Below are positions 51,090-59,557 of a DNA stretch of 64,000 nt, one piece after another. The stretch is from Clostridia bacterium (GTDB lineage: Bacteria > Bacillota > Clostridia > Christensenellales > Aristaeellaceae). Position 1 is the first letter of the stretch. Each line of letters begins with the position of its first letter. The notes under the pieces were generated by a model. It made no database searches, had not been told where the DNA came from, and worked only from the letters and a program-made list of their open reading frames with translations. Position numbers and translations under genes: made by a program. Location of the stretch: contig JAFZPI010000035.1 of the NCBI GenBank assembly GCA_017552615.1, forward strand, positions 22,077 through 86,076, read 5' to 3'.

Positions 51090-51880
51090 CACAGACGCTC
51101 CTTCCGTTCGATGTCGAGGAAGTACTTGTAGGTGTCCACGGTCAGCTCACCGCAGGCAGCCTCGTCACAGGCAATGATCGCACCGTTGTGCATCTGCAGG
51201 GCAGAGCAGGTCCACTTGTGGCTGACGTTCCCCTCGACCGTTGCGGCCAGGGCCCGGGCCTTGTTGTGGCCGTTGATCAGGATCAGGACTTCCTTGGAAT
51301 CCGTAACGGTGCCCACGCCCACAGAGAGCGCCTGGGACGGCACCTTCTCCGGATCGTTGCCGAAGAAGCGGCTGTTGACGATGCGGGTATCGGTGGTCAG
51401 GTTCCGCACGCCAGTGCGAGAAGCGAGAGAGGTAAAGGGCTCGTTGAAAGCGATGTGGCCGTCCACGCCGATGCCGCCCATGAACAGGTCGATGCCGCCG
51501 TAGGAGGCGATCTTGGCTTCGTAGCGCGCACACTCACCCTCGGGATCATCGGTCATGCCGTTGAGGATGTTGATGTTCTCGGGCTTCATGTCCACCAGAT
51601 GGTCAAAGAAGTTATCGTGCATGAAGTACCAGTAGCTCTGGTCATGCTCGTGGGGCAGGCCGAGGTATTCGTCCATGTTGAACGTCACCACATTGGCGAA
51701 GGAGAGCTCTCCAGCCTGGTTCTGCCGGGCCAGTTCCTTATAGACACCGATGGGGGAAGAACCCGTGGGGAGGCCCAGCACAAACGGCCGGTCTTCCTTG
51801 TGATTGCGGATCTTGTTGGCGATATAATCCGCAGCCCACTTGCACATTTTCTCGTAATTGTCCTGGATGACTACACGCAT
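51089..51880 (-). CDS. nagB: glucosamine-6-phosphate deaminase (NagB), probably biosynthetic here
   Basis: 263 residues. Catalytic residues are kept in NMDEYLGL and in GIGVDGHIAFNEP (Asp, His and Glu), with the phosphate loop GLPTGSSPIGVY. NagB reversibly interconverts glucosamine-6-phosphate and fructose-6-phosphate plus ammonia and is normally catabolic, next to nagA. Here it lies between an acetyltransferase and glmM behind a glmS-type ribozyme, with no nagA or PTS gene, so synthesis of glucosamine-6-phosphate from ammonia is inferred. Start at 51880 follows AAAGGAG. Confidence 0.95.
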   Translation of the reverse strand: MRVVIQDNYEKMCKWAADYIANKIRNHKEDRPFVLGLPTGSSPIGVYKELARQNQAGELSFANVVTFNMDEYLGLPHEHDQSYWYFMHDNFFDHLVDMKPENINILNGMTDDPEGECARYEAKIASYGGIDLFMGGIGVDGHIAFNEPFTSLASRTGVRNLTTDTRIVNSRFFGNDPEKVPSQALSVGVGTVTDSKEVLILINGHNKARALAATVEGNVSHKWTCSALQMHNGAIIACDEAACGELTVDTYKYFLDIERKERL

Positions 51881-51923
51881 GGAAATCAAGCTCCTTTGTT
51901 TGATTGTTTTATTGTGCTTTGAA

Positions 51924-51992
51924 ACCTCATCCACCGCTGCGGCGGTCCCCCTTCCCCTTTCAGGGGAAGGCTTCTGCCGGGGGGTGAGGTTT
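51924..51992. repeat. dispersed palindromic repeat, copy F
   Basis: AACCTCATCCACCGCTGCGG, then CTTCCCCTTTCAGGGGAAG, then GGGGGGTGAGGTTT; the outer AAACCTCA and TGAGGTTT also pair. It lies between the acetyltransferase and nagB, so it could lower nagB-glmM expression or be an RNA-processing site. Confidence 0.7.
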
Positions 51993-51994
51993 GA

Positions 51995-52654
51995 TTACTC
52001 GTGCTTCGTTACGATAACTCCGTTGTCCTTCCAGATGCTGTTGGGCGGGATGACGCCGCGGACGCAGCTGGTGGGATAGACGTTGGAATGGCGGCCGATG
52101 ACCGTGCCGGGGTTCAGGACGCTGTTGCAGCCCACTTCCACATAGTCGCCGATCATGGCGCCGAACTTCTTCAGGCCGGTCTCGATCTGCTCCGTGCCGT
52201 TGTGGACCACGACAAGCTTCTTGTCGCTCTTCACATTGGACGTGATGGAGCCTGCGCCGGTGTGCGAATAATAGCCCAGGATAGAGTCGCCCACATAGTT
52301 GTAGTGCGGCGTCTGGACGTGGTCGAAAAGGATCACGTTCTTCAGCTCGCAGGAATTGCCCACCACGCAGTCTGCACCCACCAGGGCGGAGCCGCGGATG
52401 AACGCGCAGTGCCGGACTTCGGTGTTCGGGCCGATAATGCAGGGCGCGCCGAGATAAGCGGACGGGAAGACCTTCGCGGTCTTGTGAACCCATACATGCT
52501 CGGAGACTTCGTTATAGTCCTCACCGAGGGTCGGGCCGAGCTGCAGGATGAAATCCTTGATGCCCTTCAGCGCTTCCCAGGGATAGGTGAACTGCGCAAG
52601 ATAGTCCTTGGCCAGGGTGTGTTCCAGGTCATACAGATCCAGAATTGTCAGCAT
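51995..52654 (-). CDS. left-handed beta-helix acetyltransferase (GlmU C-terminal-like)
   Basis: 219 residues. After about 60 residues it has hexapeptide repeats (VGADCVVGNSCELKNVILFD..) and the GlmU-type active region YVGDSILGYYSHTGAGSITSN. The uridylyltransferase half of GlmU is absent. The likely reaction is acetylation of glucosamine-1-phosphate to GlcNAc-1-phosphate; the UTP step would need another gene. GAGG lies 8 nt before the ATG. First gene after the ribozyme. Confidence 0.8.
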   Translation of the reverse strand: MLTILDLYDLEHTLAKDYLAQFTYPWEALKGIKDFILQLGPTLGEDYNEVSEHVWVHKTAKVFPSAYLGAPCIIGPNTEVRHCAFIRGSALVGADCVVGNSCELKNVILFDHVQTPHYNYVGDSILGYYSHTGAGSITSNVKSDKKLVVVHNGTEQIETGLKKFGAMIGDYVEVGCNSVLNPGTVIGRHSNVYPTSCVRGVIPPNSIWKDNGVIVTKHE

Positions 52655-52694
52655 ACACTTTTCCTCACATTCAGATTTGACCGGTGTCGCCGCG

Positions 52695-52822
52695 GGCTCT
52701 GTTGCGGTGTTGATTCCGCTTTTTAACCCCCGTCTACGGCTCACCGGGAGCCGTGGCAGCATCCGCCGAGTCTTTCGACCACTGCCATCCTCGTCAACCT
52801 TTTCAGGTCCTGGCGCTAACAA
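52695..52822 (-). ncRNA. glmS-class self-cleaving ribozyme/riboswitch
   Basis: Reading leftward: TTAGCGCCAGGACCTG (cleavage expected before the G at 52816), AGGTTGACGAGGATGG (52785-52800 region), TCGAAA, TCGGCGGATGC (52759-52769). Helices: TGGCAG/CTGCCA (52782-52787 with 52754-52759) and CGGCTC/GAGCCG (52737-52753). These are the conserved core segments and order of the glmS ribozyme, which uses glucosamine-6-phosphate as cofactor and destroys its mRNA. It sits about 40 nt upstream of the acetyltransferase start. The 3' limit is approximate. Confidence 0.85.
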
Positions 52823-52844
52823 GTCTTCGCGTCCTCCTTGCCGC

Positions 52845-52885
52845 AAAAAACCGTTTTACGGCACATAGAGTACCATAAAACGGTT
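52845..52885 (-). terminator. terminator of the MATE-ATPase gene
   Basis: AACCGTTTTA and TAAAACGGTT arms (52849-52858 and 52876-52885) followed on the minus strand by TTTT. The glm promoter lies across the same hairpin. Confidence 0.8.
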
Positions 52886-52895
52886 GATATGGCAA
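52867..52895 (-). promoter_or_regulatory. promoter of the ribozyme-nagB-glmM operon
   Basis: Reading leftward, TTGCCA (52890-52895), 17-bp spacer, TACTCT (52867-52872). The -10 lies in the loop of the preceding terminator. Confidence 0.55.
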
Positions 52896-52922
52896 GCCTT
52901 CATTAAGCAGTTTTCTTTCCCG

Positions 52923-54713
52923 TCAGATCCGCACCGTCAGGACATTCAGCCCCAGCAGGTTCTGGTAGCGAACTTCTTTCGCAATCTTGAACACCAACCG
53001 GATGCCGATGTTTTTGACGGGATCATCCGGGGTCAGCATCTGAGCGCGGTCAGAAGGATTGAACGGAACACAGTCGTCCCGGATGCGGAGAAGGATTCCG
53101 TCCTCCATGTGCACCACACGGATATCCGCCGAGTGATGCTTCTTGTTGTCCTTGACAAAGCCGTGGCTGACCACATTGGTTGCGAGCTCTTCGAGGGCAA
53201 GGCCGACATAGTTCGACCGGGTCGGATCAATGCCCCGCTCACGGCAGAACGCGATGACCCGGCGCGAGACATCCAGCACTTCCGGCATCTCGCGTACGGT
53301 GATGTCGAGCCGCTGGTCATCATCGGCGCCAAAGTCATCCGGGATGGCCAGAAGGCCCTCCATGTCTTTCGGTACACGCTTGCGCTCGATCCAGGCGTAG
53401 ACAAAGATCAGGGCAAAACAGATAAATCCGTTGAGGATGTTGGCCAGGTACAGGCCGTTCATGGTCGGCGCCATGGCCGGGATCAGGAACAGGCTGCACA
53501 GCACCACGCCCGCGAAGCCGTCCGTGACCGGGAGCAGAATGGAGAGGAGCTTCTTCCGCGCCGCCTGGGCATAGCAGGCAAAGTTCAGGCTGATGACAGC
53601 CAGCGGCATGCACAGAGGCAGGAGGCGGAAGCCCATCACCGTCAGTTCATAGACCCGGTCGGCCGAATTCTGATAGAAGAGCTGCGTCAGCGGTTCTGCC
53701 AGCGCCACCAGCAGGGCGGAAACAATGCACATCAGCGGGACGCCGTACCGGAAGACGACGCGCATCGTATCCGCAAGGGAGCGCCGGTCCTCCTCCCCGA
53801 TATAGATACTGAAGAGCATCCGGGCAACCGCCACCATGCCGAACGGCAGTGACCAGATGATTGCTAAGAACGAATTGGATGCAGCAAAGGCCGAAAGGCC
53901 GACGCTCCCGACATACTTGAGCACCAGGATGTTCACAATAATGCATCTGAACATCTCCACAAAGCGGGAGATCGCGCCGGAATAGCCGAGTTTGACAATA
54001 TTGAAGGCTTCTTTCCGGCGGCAGGCCCTGAAGGAAAACTTCAGTTCCGACTTTCCGGAGAGGAACCAGTGCGCCTGTACGCCGAAGAAGACCCAAAGCC
54101 CCGCAGAGGAGCCCAGCCCGAGGCCGAGGGTCTTCATATCCAGCAGGACGACAAAAACGTAATTCATCGCCACGTTGGACAGGAAGCAGGACAGGCTGGC
54201 GATCATGGTCCGTTTTGTGCGGTTTTCCAGGGAGAGGAAGGCAAAGAGCTGCTGCCCAAGCACCAGGGCCGGGATGCCGACCGACTGGCCGAAGATATAC
54301 TGCTTCAGCAAGTCATGCTCTGCGGGATCCGACACAAGGACCCGGGTCAGGTTCGTCGCAGCGGCAAGAACCAGGATCAGGGATGTCAGGACAGAAAGGC
54401 AGGCCGAGAACACCAGGTCCACGGAGAATACGCCCCTGATCTTTTCCGGCTCCTTGCCCAGATACCGGCCGTACAGAAGCTGTGAACCGCTGACGAGCAT
54501 GATGCTGGCGGCATAGAGGAAATGGTTCAGCGGAGAATACAGACCGATGGCGCTCATGGCCTTCTCCCCCAGTTCCGCACTGCCCATCCCGTTGCTCGCA
54601 TACAGGCTGTCCACGATCCCGTTGATTGCGGTGATTACGATCAGCAGCATCTGATAGGGCAACAGGCGGAAAAACACGCCGGCAAGAAGTTTATGGTCGG
54701 AAGATGGTTTCAT
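52923..54713 (-). CDS. MATE-type transporter fused to a GHKL ATPase domain
   Basis: 596 residues. The first 450 or so carry 12 membrane helices in a MATE/MOP pattern (FRLLPYQMLLIVITAINGIVDSLYAS at the start). The last 135 are a HATPase_c_2 domain like anti-sigma kinase RsbW: YVGLALEELATNVVSHGF (N box), RIRDDCVPFNPSDR (G1 box) and NIGIRLVFKIAKEV. The ATPase would lie in the cytoplasm. GGAGG before the ATG at 54713. The fused domain may link transport or lipid flipping to a partner-switch system, none of which is nearby. Confidence 0.88.
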   Translation of the reverse strand: MKPSSDHKLLAGVFFRLLPYQMLLIVITAINGIVDSLYASNGMGSAELGEKAMSAIGLYSPLNHFLYAASIMLVSGSQLLYGRYLGKEPEKIRGVFSVDLVFSACLSVLTSLILVLAAATNLTRVLVSDPAEHDLLKQYIFGQSVGIPALVLGQQLFAFLSLENRTKRTMIASLSCFLSNVAMNYVFVVLLDMKTLGLGLGSSAGLWVFFGVQAHWFLSGKSELKFSFRACRRKEAFNIVKLGYSGAISRFVEMFRCIIVNILVLKYVGSVGLSAFAASNSFLAIIWSLPFGMVAVARMLFSIYIGEEDRRSLADTMRVVFRYGVPLMCIVSALLVALAEPLTQLFYQNSADRVYELTVMGFRLLPLCMPLAVISLNFACYAQAARKKLLSILLPVTDGFAGVVLCSLFLIPAMAPTMNGLYLANILNGFICFALIFVYAWIERKRVPKDMEGLLAIPDDFGADDDQRLDITVREMPEVLDVSRRVIAFCRERGIDPTRSNYVGLALEELATNVVSHGFVKDNKKHHSADIRVVHMEDGILLRIRDDCVPFNPSDRAQMLTPDDPVKNIGIRLVFKIAKEVRYQNLLGLNVLTVRI

Positions 54714-54754
54714 CCCGCACCTCCGCGATGAAGAGTCATTGCCAATTTCGTTCA

Positions 54755-54783
54755 ATCTTAGCATAATATGTAGGAATTGACAA
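54755..54783 (-). promoter_or_regulatory. promoter of the MATE-ATPase gene
   Basis: Reading leftward, TTGTCA (54778-54783), 17-bp spacer, TAAGAT (54755-54760). The divergent DUF368 promoter has the same TAAGAT -10. Confidence 0.75.
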
Positions 54784-54847
54784 CCGTCGTCTCAAAACCC
54801 TACAAAACACCTGAAATGTCCGAAAAATGAAACCCATTCGATTTACA

Positions 54848-54882
54848 TTCTGTCACGGAAGTGTTCGCCTTCTGTAACGAAT
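54848..54882. repeat. direct repeat between divergent promoters
   Basis: TTCTGTCACGGAA (54848-54860) and TTCTGTAACGAAT (54870-54882), 22 bp apart centre to centre, i.e. two helical turns. Candidate operator for one or both genes. Confidence 0.4.
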
Positions 54883-54897
54883 CTTTCATCTGTGCGA

Positions 54898-54926
54898 TTG
54901 AAACGGTAACAGAGCGGTGCTAAGAT
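54898..54926 (+). promoter_or_regulatory. promoter of the DUF368 gene
   Basis: TTGAAA (54898-54903), 17-bp spacer, TAAGAT (54921-54926). Confidence 0.75.
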
Positions 54927-54972
54927 GATATCTGGACAACCGCCCCATTCAAGAACCGAAAGGAAGCATTCC

Positions 54973-55911
54973 GTGAAACTTCTGATCGACATCCTGCGCG
55001 GGGCTGTCATCGGCCTGGCCAATGTCATCCCCGGTGTGTCCGGCGGCACCATGATGGTGTCGATGGGCATCTATGACACCATTATCGACTGCATCAACAA
55101 CCTCTTCAAGCACTTCAAGGCCTGCATCAAAGTCCTCTGGCCCTACCTTCTGGGCATGGCGCTCGCGGTTCTCGCGGGTTCCCTGGTCCTGAAGAAAGCC
55201 TTCGAAGAGTACCCGCTGCCCACCAACGCTCTGTTTATCGGCCTGATCCTCGGGAGCCTCCCGATCATCTGGAAACAGGTCAAAGACGAGAAGCTCAACC
55301 CCCTGCACGTGTTCATCTTCCTCCTCTTCGCGGCCGCGGTCATCGTGCCGAAGATCATCGCAAACCAGGGAGACGGCATCAAGCAGGAAGCCGCCACCGA
55401 CCCGCTCCACCTGCTCCTGTATGTCGGTCTCGGCATCATTGCATCAGCTTCGATGGTCATCCCGGGGATTTCCGGCTCCATGATGCTGAAGATCTTCGGA
55501 TACTACGAGACCGTGGTGACCGATACCCTCGGCGGGACCGTAAAGGATATCTTGGCAGGTAACTTCGCCAATATCGGACACGCGCTCCTGGTGCTGGTCC
55601 CCTTCGCGATCGGCATCGTGATCGGTATCTTCGGGGTCGCGAAGCTCATCGGCTGGCTGCTGAAGCGCTGGAAAGGCTATACTTACGCCGCGATTCTCGG
55701 CATGGTCGTGGCCTCCCCGGTGGTCATCCTCTTTGACAAGGGCAACTGGCTGAAAGAGGAAATCGTGGACGGAGTCGTGACCGGAAACCTCGTTGCGCGC
55801 TACGACGCCTTCCCAGTCGGCATCGTCATCGCATCCGTCATTCTCCTGGCTGTCGGCTTCTTCGTCGCCCTGAAGCTCAGCGGCGATCCGGAAGAGCCCG
55901 CAAAACCGTAA
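54973..55911 (+). CDS. DUF368 polyprenyl-phosphate transporter family protein
   Basis: 312 residues, about eight to ten membrane helices, with paired GVSGGT and GISGSM motifs (NVIPGVSGGTMMVSMGIYD, MVIPGISGSMMLKIFGYY) typical of DUF368. Members have been shown to move undecaprenyl phosphate across the membrane for reuse in wall synthesis (PopT). GTG at 54973 with AAAGGA 8 nt upstream is chosen; the longer frame from 54925 overlaps the promoter. Confidence 0.9.
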   Translation: MKLLIDILRGAVIGLANVIPGVSGGTMMVSMGIYDTIIDCINNLFKHFKACIKVLWPYLLGMALAVLAGSLVLKKAFEEYPLPTNALFIGLILGSLPIIWKQVKDEKLNPLHVFIFLLFAAAVIVPKIIANQGDGIKQEAATDPLHLLLYVGLGIIASASMVIPGISGSMMLKIFGYYETVVTDTLGGTVKDILAGNFANIGHALLVLVPFAIGIVIGIFGVAKLIGWLLKRWKGYTYAAILGMVVASPVVILFDKGNWLKEEIVDGVVTGNLVARYDAFPVGIVIASVILLAVGFFVALKLSGDPEEPAKP

Positions 55912-55964
55912 CCCTTCGCTTCAAGGCGAATCAATATACTTTCACTATTCGGGAGGGAATATCC

Positions 55965-56708
55965 ATGAAGAAGCTGTTTACCACCCTGGTTTGCGCTCTG
56001 CTGCTCCTGAGCCTCGTCGTCTCCGCTTCTGCCGCCAGCATGCTGCAGAAGGGTGACCGCGGACCCGCGGTCAAGGCCCTGCAGGAAGCCCTCGTCAACG
56101 GCGGCTGGGCTGACCTGGTCTGCGACGGCGTCTTCGGCGCCAAGACCGAAGCCGCGGTGAAGTACTACCAGCAGCAGAACGGCCTGAAGGCTACCGGCCG
56201 CGCCGGCTCCTCCATGCTCAGCACCCTGCTGGGCACGCCGGAAGTCGACCTGAACACAGAAGGCAACAACAGCCCCACCTCCGGTTCCTCCGGCCCCGAG
56301 GTCTACAAGATCCAGAGCCGCCTGAAGGAACTGGGCTACAATTGCGGCCCGCTGGACGGCAAGTTCGGCAAGAAGACCCTGGCTGCCGTGCGCTCCTTCC
56401 AGCAGCTCAACGGCCTGCCGGTGGACGGCAAGGTTGGCCCCAAGACCTCCGCGGTTCTCTTCAGCGAGAGCGCTGTGGCCTACCACAAGACGGTGACTTA
56501 CACCAAGCTCCGCCGCGGCGATTCCGGCGCGCAGGTGAAGAAGCTCCAGCAGGCCCTGGCCGCTGAGGGTCTCTATACGGGTGAGATCACAGGTTACTTC
56601 AACTATGCCACCTACACCGCCGTCTGCGATTTCCAGAACATCCACGGCCTGAAAGTGGACGGCATCGCGGGTCAGCAGACCCTGTCCACCCTCTACGGAA
56701 CGCCGTAA
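55965..56708 (+). CDS. secreted protein with three peptidoglycan-binding domains
   Basis: 247 residues: signal peptide (1-23) and three PG_binding_1 three-helix domains, at about 26-90 (LQKGDRGPAVKALQEAL), 106-166 (VYKIQSRLKELGY) and 180-245 (LRRGDSGAQVKKLQQAL). No catalytic domain, so it probably coats or targets the wall. Gly/Ser linkers between domains. Own GGGAGG. Confidence 0.92.
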   Translation: MKKLFTTLVCALLLLSLVVSASAASMLQKGDRGPAVKALQEALVNGGWADLVCDGVFGAKTEAAVKYYQQQNGLKATGRAGSSMLSTLLGTPEVDLNTEGNNSPTSGSSGPEVYKIQSRLKELGYNCGPLDGKFGKKTLAAVRSFQQLNGLPVDGKVGPKTSAVLFSESAVAYHKTVTYTKLRRGDSGAQVKKLQQALAAEGLYTGEITGYFNYATYTAVCDFQNIHGLKVDGIAGQQTLSTLYGTP

Positions 56709-56724
56709 TCCATTCAGCTTTTGC

Positions 56725-56755
56725 AAAACGGCAGCTCCCGTCGGGCTGCCGTTTT
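56725..56755 (+). terminator. terminator after the peptidoglycan-binding gene
   Basis: AAAACGGCAGC and GCTGCCGTTTT, perfect 11-bp stem with a 9-nt loop. Confidence 0.9.
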
Positions 56756-56795
56756 GACGCGAGCCCCTGACGCGGATGATTTTCCGATCCTCCCC

Positions 56796-56824
56796 TTGCA
56801 CCTGTGCCATTTGTATGGTAAAGT
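56796..56824 (+). promoter_or_regulatory. promoter of the MATE gene
   Basis: TTGCAC (56796-56801), 17-bp spacer, TAAAGT (56819-56824). Confidence 0.65.
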
Positions 56825-56846
56825 GGACGCAGAGGGGGGGATTTAT

Positions 56847-58295
56847 ATGGTCAGAATAAGAAGCTCCAGTAGCCGATTCAAAACACTGTTCGGTGTCCAG
56901 GATATGACCGAAGGCAAACCGATGAAAAAGCTGATGATGTTCTCGATCCCGCTCCTGATCGGGAACTTTGCCCAGCAAATGTACAATACCGTGGACGCCA
57001 TCGTCGTCGGGCAGAAGCTCGGGGACAACGCCCTCTCCGCCGTCGGCACTTCCATCCCGATCATCAACCTGATGCTGGTGCTCTTTATGGGCATCTCGGC
57101 CGGCGCGGGCATCCTGTCGGCGCAGTACTTCGGCGCCAAAGACAAAGAGACCCTCAGCAAAGTCGTGGGCACCACCATCACCCTGACCGTGGCCAGCAGC
57201 CTGATCGTCATGGTTGTCGGGTACTTCCTCTCCCCGCTGCTCATTGGCCTGATGACCCCCGGGGAGAATTCGGGTGAAACCTACACGGTCTTCATTGAGG
57301 AAATCGGCCCGGACGCCACCCGATACCTGCAGATCATCTTCCTGGGCATCCTGGGCGGCGGCGCCTACAACATCCTCGGCGGCGTCCTCCGCGGCATCGG
57401 CGACAGCGTCAGCCCGCTGATCTACCTGGTAATCGCGAGCGTCCTGAATGTGATCCTCGACATCCTGTTCATCAACTGGATGAACAATGTCTCGGCCGTG
57501 GCGTGGGCCACCATCATTGCCCAGTTTGTCTCCGGCGGCCTGTGCCTGTGGCGTTTGCTCCACATGAAAGAACTCATAACCATCAACGCGCAGACGCTGA
57601 AGCCGGACAAAACCCTTTCCAAGAAACTGGCGGGGCTGGGCCTGCCCTCCAGCATCACCACCGGCCTGTTCTCCATGTCGGCCATGATGGTGCAAAGCCT
57701 CACCAACTCCCTCGGCGCAGCCGTGATTGCCGCCAATGTCGCCATCATGCGCGTGGACGGTTTCGCCATGATGCCCAACTTCACCTACGGCACTTCAGCC
57801 ACCACCTATGTCGGCCAGAACCTGGGCGCAGGCCGGATGGACCGGATCCGCCCCGGTGTGCGGGACGTATTGAAACTGGCCCTGATCACCGCCGGCATCC
57901 TTGTGGCCGCCATCCTTCTCTTCGGGCACAACCTGATCCGCCTCTTCACGGATACGGACACCACCATCGAGATCGGTGTGAACGGCCTGCGGTGGCTGGC
58001 GGCAGGGTACATCGCCTTCGCGGTAACCAGCTGCCTCCACGGCGCGATGCGCGGTCTTGGCGAAACAAAGATCCCCATGTGGATTTCCATCATCTCGACC
58101 ATTATCATCCGCATGCCTCTCGCGTATCTGATGGCGGCGCTGACCAAGTCGGCGGAGTGGCCGAACGGCAGCCCGGTCGCCATTTACGGTTCGCTGCTGA
58201 TCTCTTGGCTCATGAGCATGGGCATGACGATCTTCGTCTACCTGAAAGGCAAATGGCGCAGGCACCTCGATATCGACGCCCTGAAACAGCCTTGA
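56847..58295 (+). CDS. MATE family efflux transporter
   Basis: 482 residues with 12 membrane helices. Typical MATE segments: FSIPLLIGNFAQQMYNTVDAIVVG, AQYFGAKD, GGVLRGIGDSVSPLIYLV, and GQNLGAGRMDRIR in the second half. Exports cationic drugs or metabolites using a Na or H gradient; substrate unknown. ATG at 56847 with GAGGGGGGG is preferred over upstream frame. Unlike the MATE at 52923 it has no ATPase domain. Confidence 0.92.
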   Translation: MVRIRSSSSRFKTLFGVQDMTEGKPMKKLMMFSIPLLIGNFAQQMYNTVDAIVVGQKLGDNALSAVGTSIPIINLMLVLFMGISAGAGILSAQYFGAKDKETLSKVVGTTITLTVASSLIVMVVGYFLSPLLIGLMTPGENSGETYTVFIEEIGPDATRYLQIIFLGILGGGAYNILGGVLRGIGDSVSPLIYLVIASVLNVILDILFINWMNNVSAVAWATIIAQFVSGGLCLWRLLHMKELITINAQTLKPDKTLSKKLAGLGLPSSITTGLFSMSAMMVQSLTNSLGAAVIAANVAIMRVDGFAMMPNFTYGTSATTYVGQNLGAGRMDRIRPGVRDVLKLALITAGILVAAILLFGHNLIRLFTDTDTTIEIGVNGLRWLAAGYIAFAVTSCLHGAMRGLGETKIPMWISIISTIIIRMPLAYLMAALTKSAEWPNGSPVAIYGSLLISWLMSMGMTIFVYLKGKWRRHLDIDALKQP

Positions 58296-58307
58296 TCCTT
58301 TTCACCC

Positions 58308-58334
58308 GGCAGCCGCATTCCGGCTGCCTTTTTT
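58308..58334 (+). terminator. MATE gene terminator
   Basis: GGCAGCCG and CGGCTGCC with a 5-nt loop, then TTTTTT. Confidence 0.9.
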
Positions 58335-58456
58335 CGTGTATTCATTGATTCATTTTCACAAAACGATGAATATTTCATAAATGTTTCGATCTGTTAAACT
58401 TTTTCGGAACGGCAGAAAATCGCACAACGACGGGCTTTAATCATTGTCCCTCAAGG

Positions 58457-58485
58457 TTGACGAATCCCCGGAAAAATCATAAAAT
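58457..58485 (+). promoter_or_regulatory. promoter of the 58521-59500 gene pair
   Basis: TTGACG (58457-58462), 17-bp spacer, TAAAAT (58480-58485). The rest of 58335-58456 is AT-rich with no gene. Confidence 0.75.
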
Positions 58486-58520
58486 ATGGGATGATTGCTG
58501 ACGTTCGGGGGTGAGGTGCG

Positions 58521-59051
58521 GTGCGCAGGAACATCGTTCGGGCTGTGTTTTGCTATGCCTATGAGCCCGGACATATGCGCGACGGCGGCTTTACGGTCAA
58601 TGTGTTCAGCAACGACATGCTTTCTTTCTCCACGTTCGGCCCCAATCACCGGCTGCTCCGGGAGTATCATTTTGTGCTCCCGCCGGGAACCGCCATGCAC
58701 CTGGTCGAGCTCATTGAAGACGCAGACGGCTGGCTCTGGAACTTCCCGCCCCGGATGTGCTTCAAAGAAAAGCCGGATCACATTTCCACAATCGGCCTGG
58801 ACGGCTATCCTCTCTTCCGCCTGGAAGATTTCCAGGAGATGGCCACCGTCAACGAATTCCGCTCTATCCGCGGGCATTACGCGCGGGAGATGATGAACCT
58901 GATCGAGGAGGTCGCAGCCCTGCTGGCAAGCTGCGGCTTCCAGATGACCCCCCGCAGCTTCGTCTGGCCGGATACCGTCCGCCCCCTGCCCGAAACCAAG
59001 CCCGTCCAGCCCGAACTCCCCGAAGAGGAGCGCCGCGTCCGCATCGGCTGA
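58521..59051 (+). CDS. hypothetical protein
   Basis: 176 residues, soluble, not recognised. The N-terminal half is predicted beta (FTVNVFSNDMLSFSTFGPN, YHFVLPPGTAMHLVELIED), the second half helical, and the end proline-rich. The start is GTG at 58521, after GGGGGTGAGG. It is 17 bp before the YbjN-like gene and probably translated with it. Confidence 0.6.
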   Translation: MRRNIVRAVFCYAYEPGHMRDGGFTVNVFSNDMLSFSTFGPNHRLLREYHFVLPPGTAMHLVELIEDADGWLWNFPPRMCFKEKPDHISTIGLDGYPLFRLEDFQEMATVNEFRSIRGHYAREMMNLIEEVAALLASCGFQMTPRSFVWPDTVRPLPETKPVQPELPEEERRVRIG

Positions 59052-59068
59052 CAGCGAAAGGAGACCCT

Positions 59069-59500
59069 ATGATTCACGAGGCAACCCAGGAGATCAGCAA
59101 TTACTTCACCATGCGGGACCTGAAGCACCGCATTGACGATACCGACACACTCTCTTTTGTGGAACTGGGCTTTAACGGCAAGGTGGTCAAAGGCGTCGTG
59201 ATGCGCTACTTTTCCTCCACCGAGACCAACGACATCGCCGTGCGCGTCGAGAACTTCGGCGGCGGCACGGTTCCGGACGACAAGCGCACAGACGTGATGG
59301 AAGTGCTGAATCACCTCAACACCCGTTTCCGCTTTGCCCGCTTCTACATCACCGCCGCAGGCACGATTTCCATCGCCTACGACCTCGCCCAGTCCACCCC
59401 CACGGACGCCTTGGGCGAAATGTGCCGCGAGATCTTCATCCGCTTCAGCCAGATCTGCGACGAGGCTTACCCGGAGGTCATGAAGGCGCTCTGGGGTTAA
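59069..59500 (+). CDS. YbjN-like domain protein
   Basis: 143 residues with a YbjN/type III-chaperone-like alpha-beta fold (VELGFNGKVVKGVVMRYFSSTETNDIAVRVENF..., and FRFARFYITAAGTISIAYDL). Proteins of this fold often act as chaperones or sensors. GAAAGGAG 5 nt before the ATG. Function unknown. Confidence 0.65.
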   Translation: MIHEATQEISNYFTMRDLKHRIDDTDTLSFVELGFNGKVVKGVVMRYFSSTETNDIAVRVENFGGGTVPDDKRTDVMEVLNHLNTRFRFARFYITAAGTISIAYDLAQSTPTDALGEMCREIFIRFSQICDEAYPEVMKALWG

Positions 59501-59514
59501 TCTGAAACGCACTG

Positions 59515-59545
59515 AAAAAGCTGGCCGGCATTCGGTCAGCTTTTT
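59515..59545. terminator. bidirectional terminator
   Basis: AAAAAGCTGGCCG and CGGTCAGCTTTTT; serves the YbjN-like gene and the convergent sulfhydrylase gene. Confidence 0.85.
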
Positions 59546-59557
59546 GCATACACGGAA

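Noticed and set aside
55800-57695. 631-codon open frame on the minus strand
   Set aside because: Antisense to the peptidoglycan-binding and MATE genes; His/Arg/Gly-rich shadow of GC-rich coding DNA with no domain.
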